Source: Ananas comosus
Taxonomy: Eukaryota > Streptophyta > Magnoliopsida > Poales > Bromeliaceae
NCBI RefSeq assembly: GCF_001540865.1
Contig: NW_017893392.1
Span: 21,149 to 85,148, forward strand
Length of the DNA stretch: 64,000 nt
Reading direction: 5' to 3'
Position numbers and translations under genes: made by a program. The notes beneath the pieces were generated by a model that was not told the DNA's origin, searched no databases, and was given only the letters and a program-made list of their open reading frames with translations. Positions 20,398-30,745 of this stretch are shown piece by piece (positions within the stretch are counted from its first letter, which is position 1; each line of letters opens with the position of its first letter).

Positions 20398-23065
20398 TGT
20401 GATGTGAGCAGTGGACTGTGCAAATTGCCGAGGTTCGAGTGTTTGGACAGTCTGTCCCGAAGTTTTTCCAGATTTCTGGTGGTCGTTGACAGTATTCGAC
20501 CTATGACTGGCATCCGGAATTGTAGTATTTTTTGTAGCGTAGGTCATCTAAGGTTGGACACAGGTACCTCGGATGTGCACTCTGCACTAAGGGTACGGTA
20601 CACCCTTGATGGCTGTACGGTACATACTTTGTACCGGTACACTTTTGATGGTGTAACCGCATTACATTGTGGCAGATTGCGAACCCGAGCTTGGTTGTTT
20701 GCATTTTCGCGTAGGATTGTTACGGTACACATTTCCGATGTACGCCGTACATTTTGGCCAGAATTGAGCAGTTTGACAGATGCAGGGGCTTTTTGCGATT
20801 GTGGCACCCTTATAAGCAAACCCACGCCCATAGGGGCGCTTCTTGTGCTATGGAAGAGAGAGCAAGTTAGGGACGCCCTCTTTTCCCCTATTGGATTTGA
20901 TCTCTAATTTCTTGGATTTTTGATGGATTCCTGCTCTGTTTTCTATTGAAGCTATTCACCATTGTTGGAGCAGTGGAGCTTGGATTTGGAGTTGCATTGG
21001 AGGGAACAGATAGCTTGAGTTTGAGGACTTTGAGATCGTTTTGAGGCTTCTAGAGGTAAGAATGGGCAAGATGCCTATTCCTCTAGTTGTTGGATTTTTA
21101 GAGCTTTCTTTGAGATGAAACCCAGTTTGGATTAGGTTTATATTTTGCTTTTTGAACCTAAGCGTTTTGAGGCTTATTTGTTGGTTTAGACTTCTAGGGC
21201 TTGGATGGCGGTATCTAGCTCCTTTTGGGGCTTTAGGAGAGATTTCTACTCTTGAGGTGACGTTTTGGCCCTTTTGCGTCTAGTTAAAGATTGAGCTATA
21301 TTGCTCTTCGATATGATTGGTACACCATTTTTTTTATGTTCCTTGAGGTGCTAGGAAGCTTGTGCGAAATCTCCGCTTCGGCTGCCGAAACGTAAAGTTT
21401 TCCGATTTTGGTGGGTTGGACCTACCTTCGACATGGAGAAAATCTCATATTGGTGGATAAGTGTTCGGTGTATAATAATTGATGCATTTTCTGCACGAAT
21501 GTGTTATTATGAATTTTAGAATGCTTAAAATGACCCATATTTATTAACGACTAATTTGGACCTCTATGTGTAGAGTGGCTGAGAGAGAGAGTTGGTTGCA
21601 TTTAGAATTCTATATGAGATTGATTTCAGTGTTTAAAGAGTAAATGACTATGATTCATGCATTTAAAATAGTTTAATTGAGACATGAAGATGAGACGGTT
21701 GCATAGTATATATAGGCATCGAATTTGATATTATGTGAAATTAGAGAGCTAAGTCATCAACGCGAACTTGAGCTCAGGACATGTGTGAAACCTATGGTTA
21801 GGGCCATTGAGGATTGTGGAAAAACATGTTGAACATCAAATTGCCTACAGTGTCATCAAGGGGCACTAGGCGTAGCAATGTGTGCAACTTCACATTGTGA
21901 CTTAAACTAGATCTTGGATGTAGTAACTATGACCATGTTAGAGACATGGGCTTGGATACTTGAGCCTTGGACTATGCTTGTTGCATTGTTGCTCATTCGC
22001 ATCATGTTATGGGGCGCCTCCATACAAGCCGGCCACTCCGGGAGTTGCCTACGGACTATGTTCGCTGTGCGGTATTGAGAAGCCTACGGGTCGAGTTGGA
22101 CAGAACACAATCCAAGAGTAGCGGATGTTGGGCTACACAAGGCACTTAGGCGGGCACAAGTGGACTCCTTTGGTAGGTCTTGATTGGAAATGGAAATCGA
22201 TTACGATGTGGAATGATAATCGCTACTAGACAGGTAGTGTTGGATTAGGTGACATGTGCTCATGATACATGCATGGTATATATGTACAACTGCGTTTCAT
22301 AATTTGCATCATAGTAATACTAGCAGGTATCTGGATAGAGCTACTCATATATTTTGGCATATGGTATTGTGAGGTTTACTTGTTCATTATGTTGAGGCAT
22401 ATTAGTATGCATTGGATATATTATCTTATGATAGCGTAGATGTACATCACCATGACATCATACTTATTGGAGACATAGTAGTATAGCATTTCATTCATGC
22501 TTTCTTTCAGCAGTTTTCGTGTTCGCTATTTATTGCATATTACTATATGTCGTTACTTATCCTTTTCTTTTGGGGCCTAGTGGTGCATTGAGCTGAGGTC
22601 AGTAATTGCCCACTGGGAACTATAAATTATAGTTCTCACGCCCTCTTTTTCTCGATGTTTTTCAGAGCCTTCCACGCAGGGTGAGGCCAGGGATCGCGGG
22701 AAGGGAGTTGCTTCGAGCTAGCTTCCTTCGAGGACGAGTTGTTAGGTGGTCTACCTCTCGATGTCTTACCTTTTTGCGAGAGGTTGAGGGTTTTACCAGT
22801 GTACTAGAGACCACCATTTTTGTACTAGTGATAGATATTGTATTACTTATGGTTTCTTTTATTGTCTAGCTTTATTTCTAGACTTTAGTGTAGATGTTAG
22901 AACTTTACTCGCTCTGATATCGTTAGTTGCTCGTTATTTCACTTCTTTTATTCGTTCTATCTCTTGCTTTACTTCCGCTTTTGTTCTAGACGCCATATAT
23001 GGGTAGACATATGGCGGGTCTGGGCACGCTACCGGGAGGGCCTTCGTCGGTCCCGGGGCATGACA
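20398..23065 (+). mobile_element. 3' LTR of N, 2,668 bp
   Basis: It starts TGTGATGTGAGCAGTGGAC after a purine-rich tract (AGGAGGG, 20389-20395). It ends GGGGCATGACA at 23065 and is followed by the ATGAA duplication. From 20398 to about 22340 it differs from the 5' LTR by frequent short indels. From about 22345 to the end only about ten substitutions occur in some 715 bp. Confidence 0.9.
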
Positions 23066-23989
23066 ATGAACCTAGAGTTAATTGAATTTAGGTGAGTGGC
23101 ATTAAGCTAGTGTCGTGAACATAGGTTGTGAATTGAACCTAGAGTTAAGTAAACCTAGGTATGTGATTGAGGCATTAAACCTAGAGTCAAATGAACCTAG
23201 GTGGCAAAGGACATTGGACCTAGTGTTAATGAACCTAGGTTATGAACATAGTGTCATTGAACCTAATGTATTAACTTAGGTTGAGTGAAGGCTTGGACCT
23301 AGATAGGTCGATACTATAGGGTGAGACCAACCCTCGAGTTATGAAAGTGGATTCCGGAATCCCTGCTGCGAGTGCAGCGGCTGCTAGTGCAGCATACGAG
23401 CTCGATAGTTCTTGGCCGCGGGTGTATATGGCATGTTCCTCTCCTACCAGAAGAACTTCGAGAATTGTGATTGAGCAAGATTCTTGGCCGCGGGTGCATG
23501 TGGCATGTTCCTCTCCCACCGGAAGAATCTTGAGCGCTAGGGTGTATGTAGCATGTTTCTCTCCCTATCGGGGGTCTCGGCTGTGGGTGTATGTGGCATG
23601 TTCCTCTCCCATCGGGGGATCCCTGACCACGGGTGTACGCAGCTCTGGGCGACCCGTTGGGCGATGTGGTCTGTGGATTGAAGGCTGAGGTGCATGTGAG
23701 AGTTCCTTCACCTCGAGCCGGACAGAGCGTGGATTATCCACAGTTGATTGACTCAAGACCGAGTCAAGTAGTATAGTTGGCTAAGGTAAAGTAACCTTAG
23801 GAAAGAATTGCAAATGTGTGTAATATGGGTAAGGTGTGAGTACCCTTAGTAAAGAATAAAGAACAAAGAATCGAGAACGGCCAGTAATAAGATATGGCTA
23901 GCGTTAGAGAACGGCTAGCGATAAAGAGTGGCTAATAATAATAAAGAATGTCAAAAAATAAAGAATGACGAGTAGTAAAGAGCGGCTAG
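23066..23989 (+). mobile_element. LTR M, part 2 of 3
   Basis: The body of M resumes after N. It contains a ladder of AACCTAG..CCTAGGT boxes (23070-23290), the palindrome GGATTCCGGAATCC (23349-23362), a minisatellite (23400-23640), and a CGGATTATCCGC-like and TTGACTCAAGACCGAGTC stretch (about 23725-23765). Runs of AAAGAATGGCTAG follow, up to solo LTR O. It aligns in order with M' 56230-57200. Confidence 0.85.
23400..23640 (+). repeat. Minisatellite in LTR M
   Basis: About four copies of a 45-60 bp unit with the core GCCGCGGGTGTATGTGGCAT followed by GTTCCTCTCCCACCGGAAGA. The same array occurs in M' at 56600-56830. Confidence 0.7.
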
Positions 23990-25049
23990 TGTAACGTATG
24001 GAAACTTGGAGTTGCGATGTCAACTTTGACCTAGAGGGTCAAAGTGAGGATTGAGCTAGTTGGACATCATCCCCGAGTGATTTGTGATGCGTGTGAATGA
24101 ATTCTGGAGATAAATAAGTGTTTCGGCGCAAATTGGGCGCGAAACGACATATAAAGAGAATTTTCGGATTTCCGACGCTAACTTTGATTAAAAGAATTAA
24201 AGTAAGGCGTGAGGATAAATTGTGGTATCTCCGAATCAATTGTGAAGTTTTGGAAAAGCCAAGGGTGTGCTTTCAAAGGGTTTTGAAGTGTTCAGTGCGA
24301 AGTGGTAGTGCAAAAAGGAGAAATTTCTGCCGTATAATAAAATTGGAGCAGATTCTATTGCTAATTCGGCTCCAATAATGTCAAAATGAAAAGGAATTGC
24401 TTCCAAATTAAATTGGTAGCTTATGAAGGTCCCTTGGTATATTTTGGAAGTGTTTGGGTCAAATCGGAGTGAAAACGGAAACTTTAGAATTTTCTGTAAA
24501 GAACGGGACTGAGAAAATTAGCAGAAAATGCACAGTGTCAGAAAATTATGAAAATTGGCAGAGATGTCAGGAACATATTTATGAGGCTAGATTTGAAGTT
24601 TCAGATTTTTCTGACACCTGTAGAGAGAGAAATAGCATCTGGAAGTTATCTGATAAAGATTACAGTTCGGGACAGTTCGCAGTGACCAAACGGGGTCGAA
24701 ACTGAAATGTTAAAATTTCAGTGGACTTGTTAAGTAAAAACGAACATTCCTGCCAAATTTGAGCTCAATCGGACTGTCGGAAGAGCCTATGAAAGGTATT
24801 TGATCCGAGTTGCGCAATGGATTTAAGTCGAGGGGCATTATGGTAATTTATCACTAAGTTAGTGGAATTCCACTAAGTTGCCTGCCAGAGAGAGCTCCAT
24901 CCTTATCCCCTCTTCCTGCTGCATACGTAGAGAGAGAGAGAGCAGAGAAAAGAAAAGAAGGAGAAAAGAGAAGAAGAAGAAGAAGAAGAAGAAGAAGAAG
25001 AATAAAGAGGTAAGAATTTTTATTTCTCTCCCCCTCACCCCTTTTCCCT

Positions 25050-25435
25050 GCTGCTGAAAACAGCAGCAGCAGTAGCAGTTTTTGCTGCTGCTGCAAGCTA
25101 AAGCAGCAGCAGCAGCAGCTCTTGCTGCTGCTGCAAACAAGAGCAGCAGCAGCAGCAGCCCTTGCTGCTGCTGTGAGCAGGAGCAGCAGCAGCTTCCTGC
25201 TGCTGCTGTGAGCAAGGTAGGAGCAGCAGCAGCAGTAGACAGCAGCAACAGCTGCAGCCAGCAGCAGCAAGCAGCAGTAGCAGAGCAGCAGCAGCTGCTG
25301 GAGTAGCAGCAACAGTCAGCAGAGCAGCAGCAGCAGTCAGCAAGCGCAGCAGCAGCAGCTCAGCTTCAGCAGCAGCAGCTGCGCAGCAGCTCAGCAGGAG
25401 CAGAAGCAGGAACAGCAGTAGAAGCCTGCTGCTGC
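25050..25435. repeat. Alternating CAG and CTG repeats in LTR O
   Basis: Runs of (CAG)3-6 alternate with runs of (CTG)3-5, separated by 5-10 bases such as TTTTTG and AAGCTAAAG. Neighbouring runs are therefore complementary and could fold into a chain of hairpins. The tract lies directly downstream of the donor-like site and breaks into plain CAG-rich sequence after 25230. Confidence 0.85.
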
Positions 25436-25994
25436 AGGGAAAGAAAAAGAAAGAAAAGAAAAGGAAGAAAGTAAGAAAGAAAAGAAAGAAAGAAAGAAAG
25501 GAAAAGATGAGAAGAAAAAAATGAAAGAAAGGGAAATGATAGAGAGAAAAATGGAATTGAAGTATTTGGACAGTTTTTATTAACTGTTTTGAGGCTCTTG
25601 GGCTAATAAGAATTGAATTACGCTATGTAATTGTGAAACTTGCATTGAACAGGGGTTTTTATAGAAACTGACCCCGATAATGCACTTTTGCAGGATAGAA
25701 GCCCTGACGTGAAATTGACCGCGTACAAACCAAATTGGGGGTAAAAGAAACGCGCTGGCGAAGTCGGTTCGGCAATCCGTCGCTCCTACGCGAAGATATC
25801 GCCAAAAGAAGATTTTCGGCGTCGATAGTCGCTAGCGCGGGTCGCGGTTCTCGGGAAAGCGCTAGAAGCGCATTTCTCCCATTCCGGCATCAAAGAAAGG
25901 TGGGTTGTGCTTACCGAAGTGATTAGGTCACTTCCATGCCAAAGTAGATCATGTTTTCATTTGATGCATATATGAGGATAAATGTCGACATATG

Positions 25995-26175
25995 AACATT
26001 CATGCTAAATGAATATGAATATGAGTATGAATATGAATATGAATATGAATATGAATATGAATACTATATGGATGCTGGATGCATAGATCTGAATGCATAG
26101 ATACGAATATGAATGCTAAATGCGTGTGAATATGAATGTAAATGCTATGTGAATGCTATACGAATGCTATATGAA
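25995..26175. repeat. GAATAT / GAATGCTA simple repeats in LTR O
   Basis: ATGAATATGAATATGAATAT runs (about 26010-26060) grade into ATGAATGCTAT repeats. They are related to the ATGCTAAATGAATGC repeats of M' and probably arose by slippage in the same AT-rich body. Confidence 0.65.
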
Positions 26176-26924
26176 TGCTAATGCTAAATTCATATGATCA
26201 AAGATAAGTTATGCTAATGCTACGTTCATGTGATATATAATTGTTGAACCTGTAAATGCCAAGGGCATCTAAGTTAAATATGAAATGTGAATATATATAT
26301 GCTAAAGCCTACATACTATATGAATGTCACTATATGCTAAATGCTAAAGCCTATATAGATGCCAAGGACATATAAGTTGAATGTGAAATGTGAATATAGA
26401 TGCTATATGAACGTCGCTAATTCTAGTTGATTCGAATGGTATGTAAACTATGAACTTCATGTGAAATCCCTAAGAATCGGGTATAAATCGACAACTCCAA
26501 TTGAGTAGAAATCTGGACACTGGACAGTAACAAAGTAAATGAAATTGTGCAAATTATGATCCTAGATATGAATAACTAGGATAATGAATAGATCGAATGG
26601 CATGAAATAAACCTAGTGTTATTGAACATAGGTAGGACATAAACCTAGTGTCATTGGACCTAGGTCGAGTGTGTAAACCTAGAGTTGAGATCTAGGAGAA
26701 AGTATATAAAACCTAGTGTAAGTGAACCTAGGTTATGATGTAAAGAACCACTTAGTAAAAGTAAACTAAGTTGTGAATCATAGTGGCAGTAGGACCACTA
26801 GAAAGTGAATAGAATAGACCTAGAAAGGTCGTCGACATAGGGTAAAAGAGTAAACCCTTTAGTTGTGAAAATGGATTCCGGAATCCCTAGGAATGGTGTG
26901 ATGGCAGAAATAGAATCTTAACTA

Positions 26925-27175
26925 CGGGATTGACGGTTCTCCTCTCCCGGTAGTGATTCAACGGGATCGACGGTTCTCCTCTCCCGGTATGCCATGAAAC
27001 AAGTGAAGTGAATCGAAACTACGGGATTGACGGTTCTCCTCTCCCGGTAGTGATTCAACGGGATTGACGGTTCTCCTCTCCCGGTTGAGCTAACGGGTTT
27101 GACGGTTCTCCTCGCCCGTTGAGCTTGAGCGACTTAGGGTCACGGGGATCGACGGTTCTCCTCTCCCTGTGATGG
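26925..27175 (+). repeat. Minisatellite in LTR O
   Basis: Five to six copies of about 40-55 bp with the core ACGGGATTGACGGTTCTCC followed by TCTCCCGGT. The ends of each unit (ACGGG..CCCGGT) can pair. The position matches the M, Q and R minisatellites: after GGATTCCGGAATCC and before the CCTTCACCTCGAGCC stretch. Confidence 0.72.
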
Positions 27176-28097
27176 ACCTAGTGTCGCGTGGACTTAAGGC
27201 TGAGGTGTTGTGAGACGTCCTTCACCTCGAGCCTGACTTGACGCGGTACTCCGCGGTTGATTGACTCAAGACCGAGTCGAGTGGCTAGATGGCTAAGGTA
27301 AAGTAACCTTAGGAAAGAATCGCCAGTGAGTACAGTAAGAATAAAGAATAAAGCATAAAGAAAAGAATAAAGAAAATAGCTAATGAATGAAACTAGCTAA
27401 GAAAGAATAAAACGGCTACAAGTAAAGAATGGCTAATGATATAAAGTAGAATCAAGTAATCTACTTACATGATTTACAGGTATTGCATATTGCATAGCAG
27501 CGAGGCAAGGTATGGTTTTATTTGTTGCATAGTCAAATATCTATCTATCTATTTGTTGAACTAACCTACTGTTGCCTCCTTTGGACCTGGTGGGTCGAGC
27601 TCTTCTCTTGGGTGGCCGTACCCACTGGGAACTATATTTATATAGTTCTCACCCCCGTGTTGTTTTGGGGGTACAGGTTGCACGCGAGCGGCGCGGCGGC
27701 GCGAGGACAGGGCGTAGCTTCGTAGATAGCGCCCCACCACTGAGACTGAGATAGCAACACCCTGAAGAGGTCAAGTTCAGAGTTCAAATGGAAAGAAACA
27801 AAATTGTAGTAATTTGTATAAGTTTCGTATTAACTTAAAAGCATATGTGGTTATGTAAATGTAAAATATTGTAAATGTAAAAGAATCTCTGAGATGAATG
27901 CTTGTAATAGCATAGTTTGCACTTTATGTTTTTGATACATATGCAATCTACATACTTGCTACAGTTCCTGTTTGGAACCTCTTGTATTGCATTGTTTAGA
28001 TTGTTGACGCCTAGAACGTACAGGGGAGGCTCTGTCCGTTCGGCGGTCTGTCGACGAGCCCGAATCTGACCAAATAGGCGGAGCTCGGGGCGTGACA

Positions 28098-28848
28098 GCT
28101 AGTGTTATAGAATAGTTAATAATGTAAAGAATGATTAGCGATAATGAATGACTAAGAGTAAAGAATGGTTAAGAGTAAAGAGTATGATCATTTAATCTAC
28201 TTGCATTGTTGCATAAATTGCATATAGAATGGCATAATCGTATTTGTGAGGCAAAGCATGATATTTGTTAGTTGCATAAATTATGATTTCATATCTATCT
28301 ATTGAACTAACATGTTGTTTGCCTCCCTTGGACCTGTTGGTCAAGCTTTTTCCTTAGGTGGCCGTACCCACCGGAAACTATGGAGTTAGTTCTCACCCCA
28401 CGTTGCTTTGGGGTGTTACAGGTTCGCACGTGAGCGGCGCGGCGGCGCGAGGCAAGGGCGTAGCTCCGTAGATAACGCCTTACCCTGAAACCAGAGATAG
28501 CAGTGCCCCGAGTCGGCATAGCCTAGGGGTATAGAAATGAAAAGAACACAAATGTAATAAACTTGTAGTACATTGTAATAACTTAATTGCATTTGGGAGT
28601 TGAATGTAATGTAAAATAAAAACTGAGATATGAATGCTTGTAATAGCTAGTAGTTTTATATTTTTGATACTTTCTTATGCAATCTTTGATTGAAATGTGT
28701 TCCTGGTTGGAACATCGTACATTGTATTGATTGCGACGCCTTGGACGTACAGGGCAGACTCTGTCCGCGGTACAGAAAAAATCCTGTCCGTTCGGCGGTC
28801 TATTGGCGTGCCCAATTCCGGCCAAAGAGGCGGGCTCGGGGCGTGACA
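28098..28848 (+). mobile_element. LTR M, part 3 of 3, ending at the PBS of P
   Basis: It contains the hairpin pair (about 28370-28412), the acceptor-like GGGTGTTACAG ending at 28421, the GCGGCGCGGCGGCGCGAGG U5 block, and the terminal GGGCTCGGGGCGTGACA at 28848. A primer-binding site follows, so M is a 5' LTR and not solo. Confidence 0.87.
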
Positions 28849-28855
28849 GATAAGA

Positions 28856-28867
28856 TTATATCAGAGC
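28856..28867 (+). other. Primer-binding site of element P (two mismatches)
   Basis: TTATATCAGAGC lies eight bases after the LTR end, the same spacing as in N. It differs from TGGTATCAGAGC at two positions, G to T and G to A. Confidence 0.75.
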
Positions 28868-29234
28868 ATAAAAGAGTATAAAAGGAGTATGAAAGAATAT
28901 AAGAGAATAATAGAAATGATTTAGCTTGACCTAGGAGACCTTAGGATAGTAAACTATAGGAGATTAAGGCTCGTGAGAGACGAGAACTTGTGATTTGTGG
29001 CGATAGGTTGAGCGATTGGGTCAAGTTAGTAAACCTCTAAAAACGAGATTAGAGGTAGATTCAAGGTATGGTTTATTCTCAATTGAGAGTGTTCATGTTG
29101 GCGCGCGACAACATGAAACCGAGTGATGAGAATAGACGCCCTTGCGTAACTTTCGCCCGATTTGAGTCGGTATAAGTTGTCTCGTGTACGACCCAGAGGG
29201 TCGAGGGTTAACGAAGTTGTTGCGTTTAGGAAGC
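28868..29234 (+). other. Untranslated leader of element P
   Basis: The stretch matches in order the N leader (16880-17192): GGCTCGTGAGAGACG (28970 vs 16945) and AAACCTCTAAAAA/AACTCTAAAAAG. The TGTTGGCGnnCGACAAC hairpin-like element (29096 vs 17055) and ACTTTCGC are also shared. No gene. Confidence 0.65.
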
Positions 29235-29467
29235 GATGGCACCACATAGGCGATCTTCGTATTGATCGCCGCGGGATGGGACAAATGGTGTCCATGAGCA
29301 ATTTGAGGCGAGCGGAGAAATGGAACTTCGCAAGTAATTAGCCACTCTCGTGGGAGTGGCAAGGTACGAGCCGATTAGGTGCAACAACAGTAGGAGGCTG
29401 CCATGCGCTTGAGGGAGCGAGCTCTGGCGGCCCTCGTGACCTTCAAGAGGTTAGTGAATCCTCGTCG
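29235..29467 (+). pseudogene. Start of gag of element P, decayed
   Basis: ATGGCACCACATAGGCG at 29235 stands where gag begins in N. Short segments such as LATLVGVARYE (about 29336-29370) resemble the N-terminal helical part of gypsy gag, but several stops interrupt the frame within 75 codons. LTR Q replaces the sequence from 29468, and the rest of P is not found. Confidence 0.4.
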
Positions 29468-30745
29468 TGTTAAACCACTCTCGGTCAAGTTGACCAAAGT
29501 GCATCGAGAGAAATAGTTGGACAAAGTCCAATTGACATTCCAACAATATTGGAAGGGTCAAAATTGTGTTCTAAAGGAGTTAGAAAGGTTTTAACATTGG
29601 TTGGCATAAATAGAAGCTGAACAAGTGCCAAAACTGCAGTCTGGGCATTTTGTATTGGTACAACATCAATGTTGTACCGATATCATATAGCAGACCGAGA
29701 GAGAGAGCTCTTGGGTTTGCCTCTGCGAAGTGTTGTAACCGGTGACAAGCTGAAAGTGTACCAGTACCAAATGTTAAACCCGAGCAGATTGCCCTTGGGT
29801 TTGCCTCTGCGAGATCGTGTAACCGGTGACAACCTACCTTGTACCGGTACGCGTTAAGAGATGGGTTGTGCTCACCGAAGATATAAGCTCACTTCTATGT
29901 CGAAGTGAAGTGAGATTTATCATTGATGCATATAATGATAGCTAGTTGTAAAATATATGAATGCATGAGGTGAATGCTATGTTAACTACCATTGGATGCA
30001 TAATGACATATTGTAGAAATGCTAGATGAATGCATGTGATTGATGCTAGTTGAATGCATAAGATAAATGGCATATAAATGTTGACATTGTGAGGAAATGC
30101 TAGAGGTAACATGCATGTTAATATATTGTGGATTATGTTAGATAATGACGCATATTGACATATGGTAGAATATGCTAGATTCAGGTAGATGTGAACTTGG
30201 GTCGATAACTCTCGGTGGATTAGAGAACTCGACATTGGAAAATAAGAACATGAAAGCTATAATACTTGATGTGGACAAGTAGGATGTCAAGTAGATCGAG
30301 TGGCATTGAACCTAGTGTCGTGAACATAGGTTGGATATGAGTGGCATTGAACCTAGTGTTAGTAAATATAGGTTGAACAAGTGAACCTAGAAGTTGAGAT
30401 CTAGGTAGAGATGACATAAAACCTAGTGTGGTTGAACCTAGGTTGTGGACTATAGTGGTAACACGACACTATAGGGTTTGCAGATGACCCTTGAGATGTG
30501 GAACTGGATTCCGGAATCCCAGAACTTATGGAACACCGAGAGGAGGTGTTGGGCATGTGTGATGATTTCGCCGCCCGGGCTAAACCATTGTTGGGCGTGT
30601 GCGACGATTTCGCCACCAGATAGTTAAGCCGGTTATTGGATTATGCCGCCAGGTGACTTGAACCAGTGTTGGGCGTGTGCGACGATTTCGCCGCCAGGTA
30701 GCTAAGTCATGGAGTGCGGTAGGCTGTTATAGCAGCCAGTGCACG
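29468..30745 (+). mobile_element. LTR Q, part 1 of 2, with leader deletion
   Basis: The start is TGTTAAACCACTCTCGG, a diverged J/L-family start; the following ATAGTTGGACAAAGTCCAAT and CATTCCAACAATATTGG match L. Palindromes run 29655-29856. Immediately after TTGTACCGGTACGCGTT the sequence jumps to the late core GGGTTGTGCTCACCGAAG (29860). TATA box, leader, donor-like site and first core are all missing, so this copy is unlikely to be transcribed normally. The body has CCTAGG boxes (30295-30445), GGATTCCGGAATCC (30506-30519) and a minisatellite. No clear TSD. Confidence 0.72.
30560..30715 (+). repeat. Minisatellite in LTR Q
   Basis: About three and a half copies of GTTGGGCGTGTGCGACGATT TCGCCGCCAGGTAGCTAAG, 40-60 bp each. 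A shorter version is in R at 32625-32765. Confidence 0.7.

Larger units (their letters stand above)
14179..23065 (+). mobile_element. Gypsy element N, both LTRs present, TSD ATGAA
   Basis: This is an 8,887-bp plus-strand Ty3/gypsy element inserted in LTR M. The order is 5' LTR (14179-16859), PBS (16868), gag (17193-18662), protease (18663-19006), a 25-N gap, decayed integrase with C-terminal region (19080-20270), and 3' LTR (20398-23065). The order PR..(RT/RH missing)..IN is gypsy, not copia. The gap hides reverse transcriptase and RNase H, so the assembled length is an underestimate. Confidence 0.92.
23990..28097 (+). mobile_element. Solo LTR O, 4,108 bp, TSD GCTAG
   Basis: It runs from TGTAACGTATGGAAACTTGG to GGGGCGTGACA. 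GCTAG is duplicated at 23985-23989 and 28098-28102. There is no internal region or partner LTR, so it is a solo LTR left by LTR-LTR recombination. It is related to M: both share GACCAAACGGGGTCGAAACTG (24690) and CACAGTGTCAGAAAATTATG (24530). It carries a GA-rich leader, a donor-like AGAG|GTAAGA (GT at 25010), a CAG/CTG tract, conserved cores (25748-25802, 25899-25940), a minisatellite, a hairpin (27629-27648) and an acceptor-like TACAG ending at 27677. No gene. Confidence 0.93.

Noticed and set aside
24854..25343. Leu/Ala/Ser-homopolymer frames
   Set aside because: These are translations of CAG/CTG and GA repeats in LTR O, open in nearly every frame.
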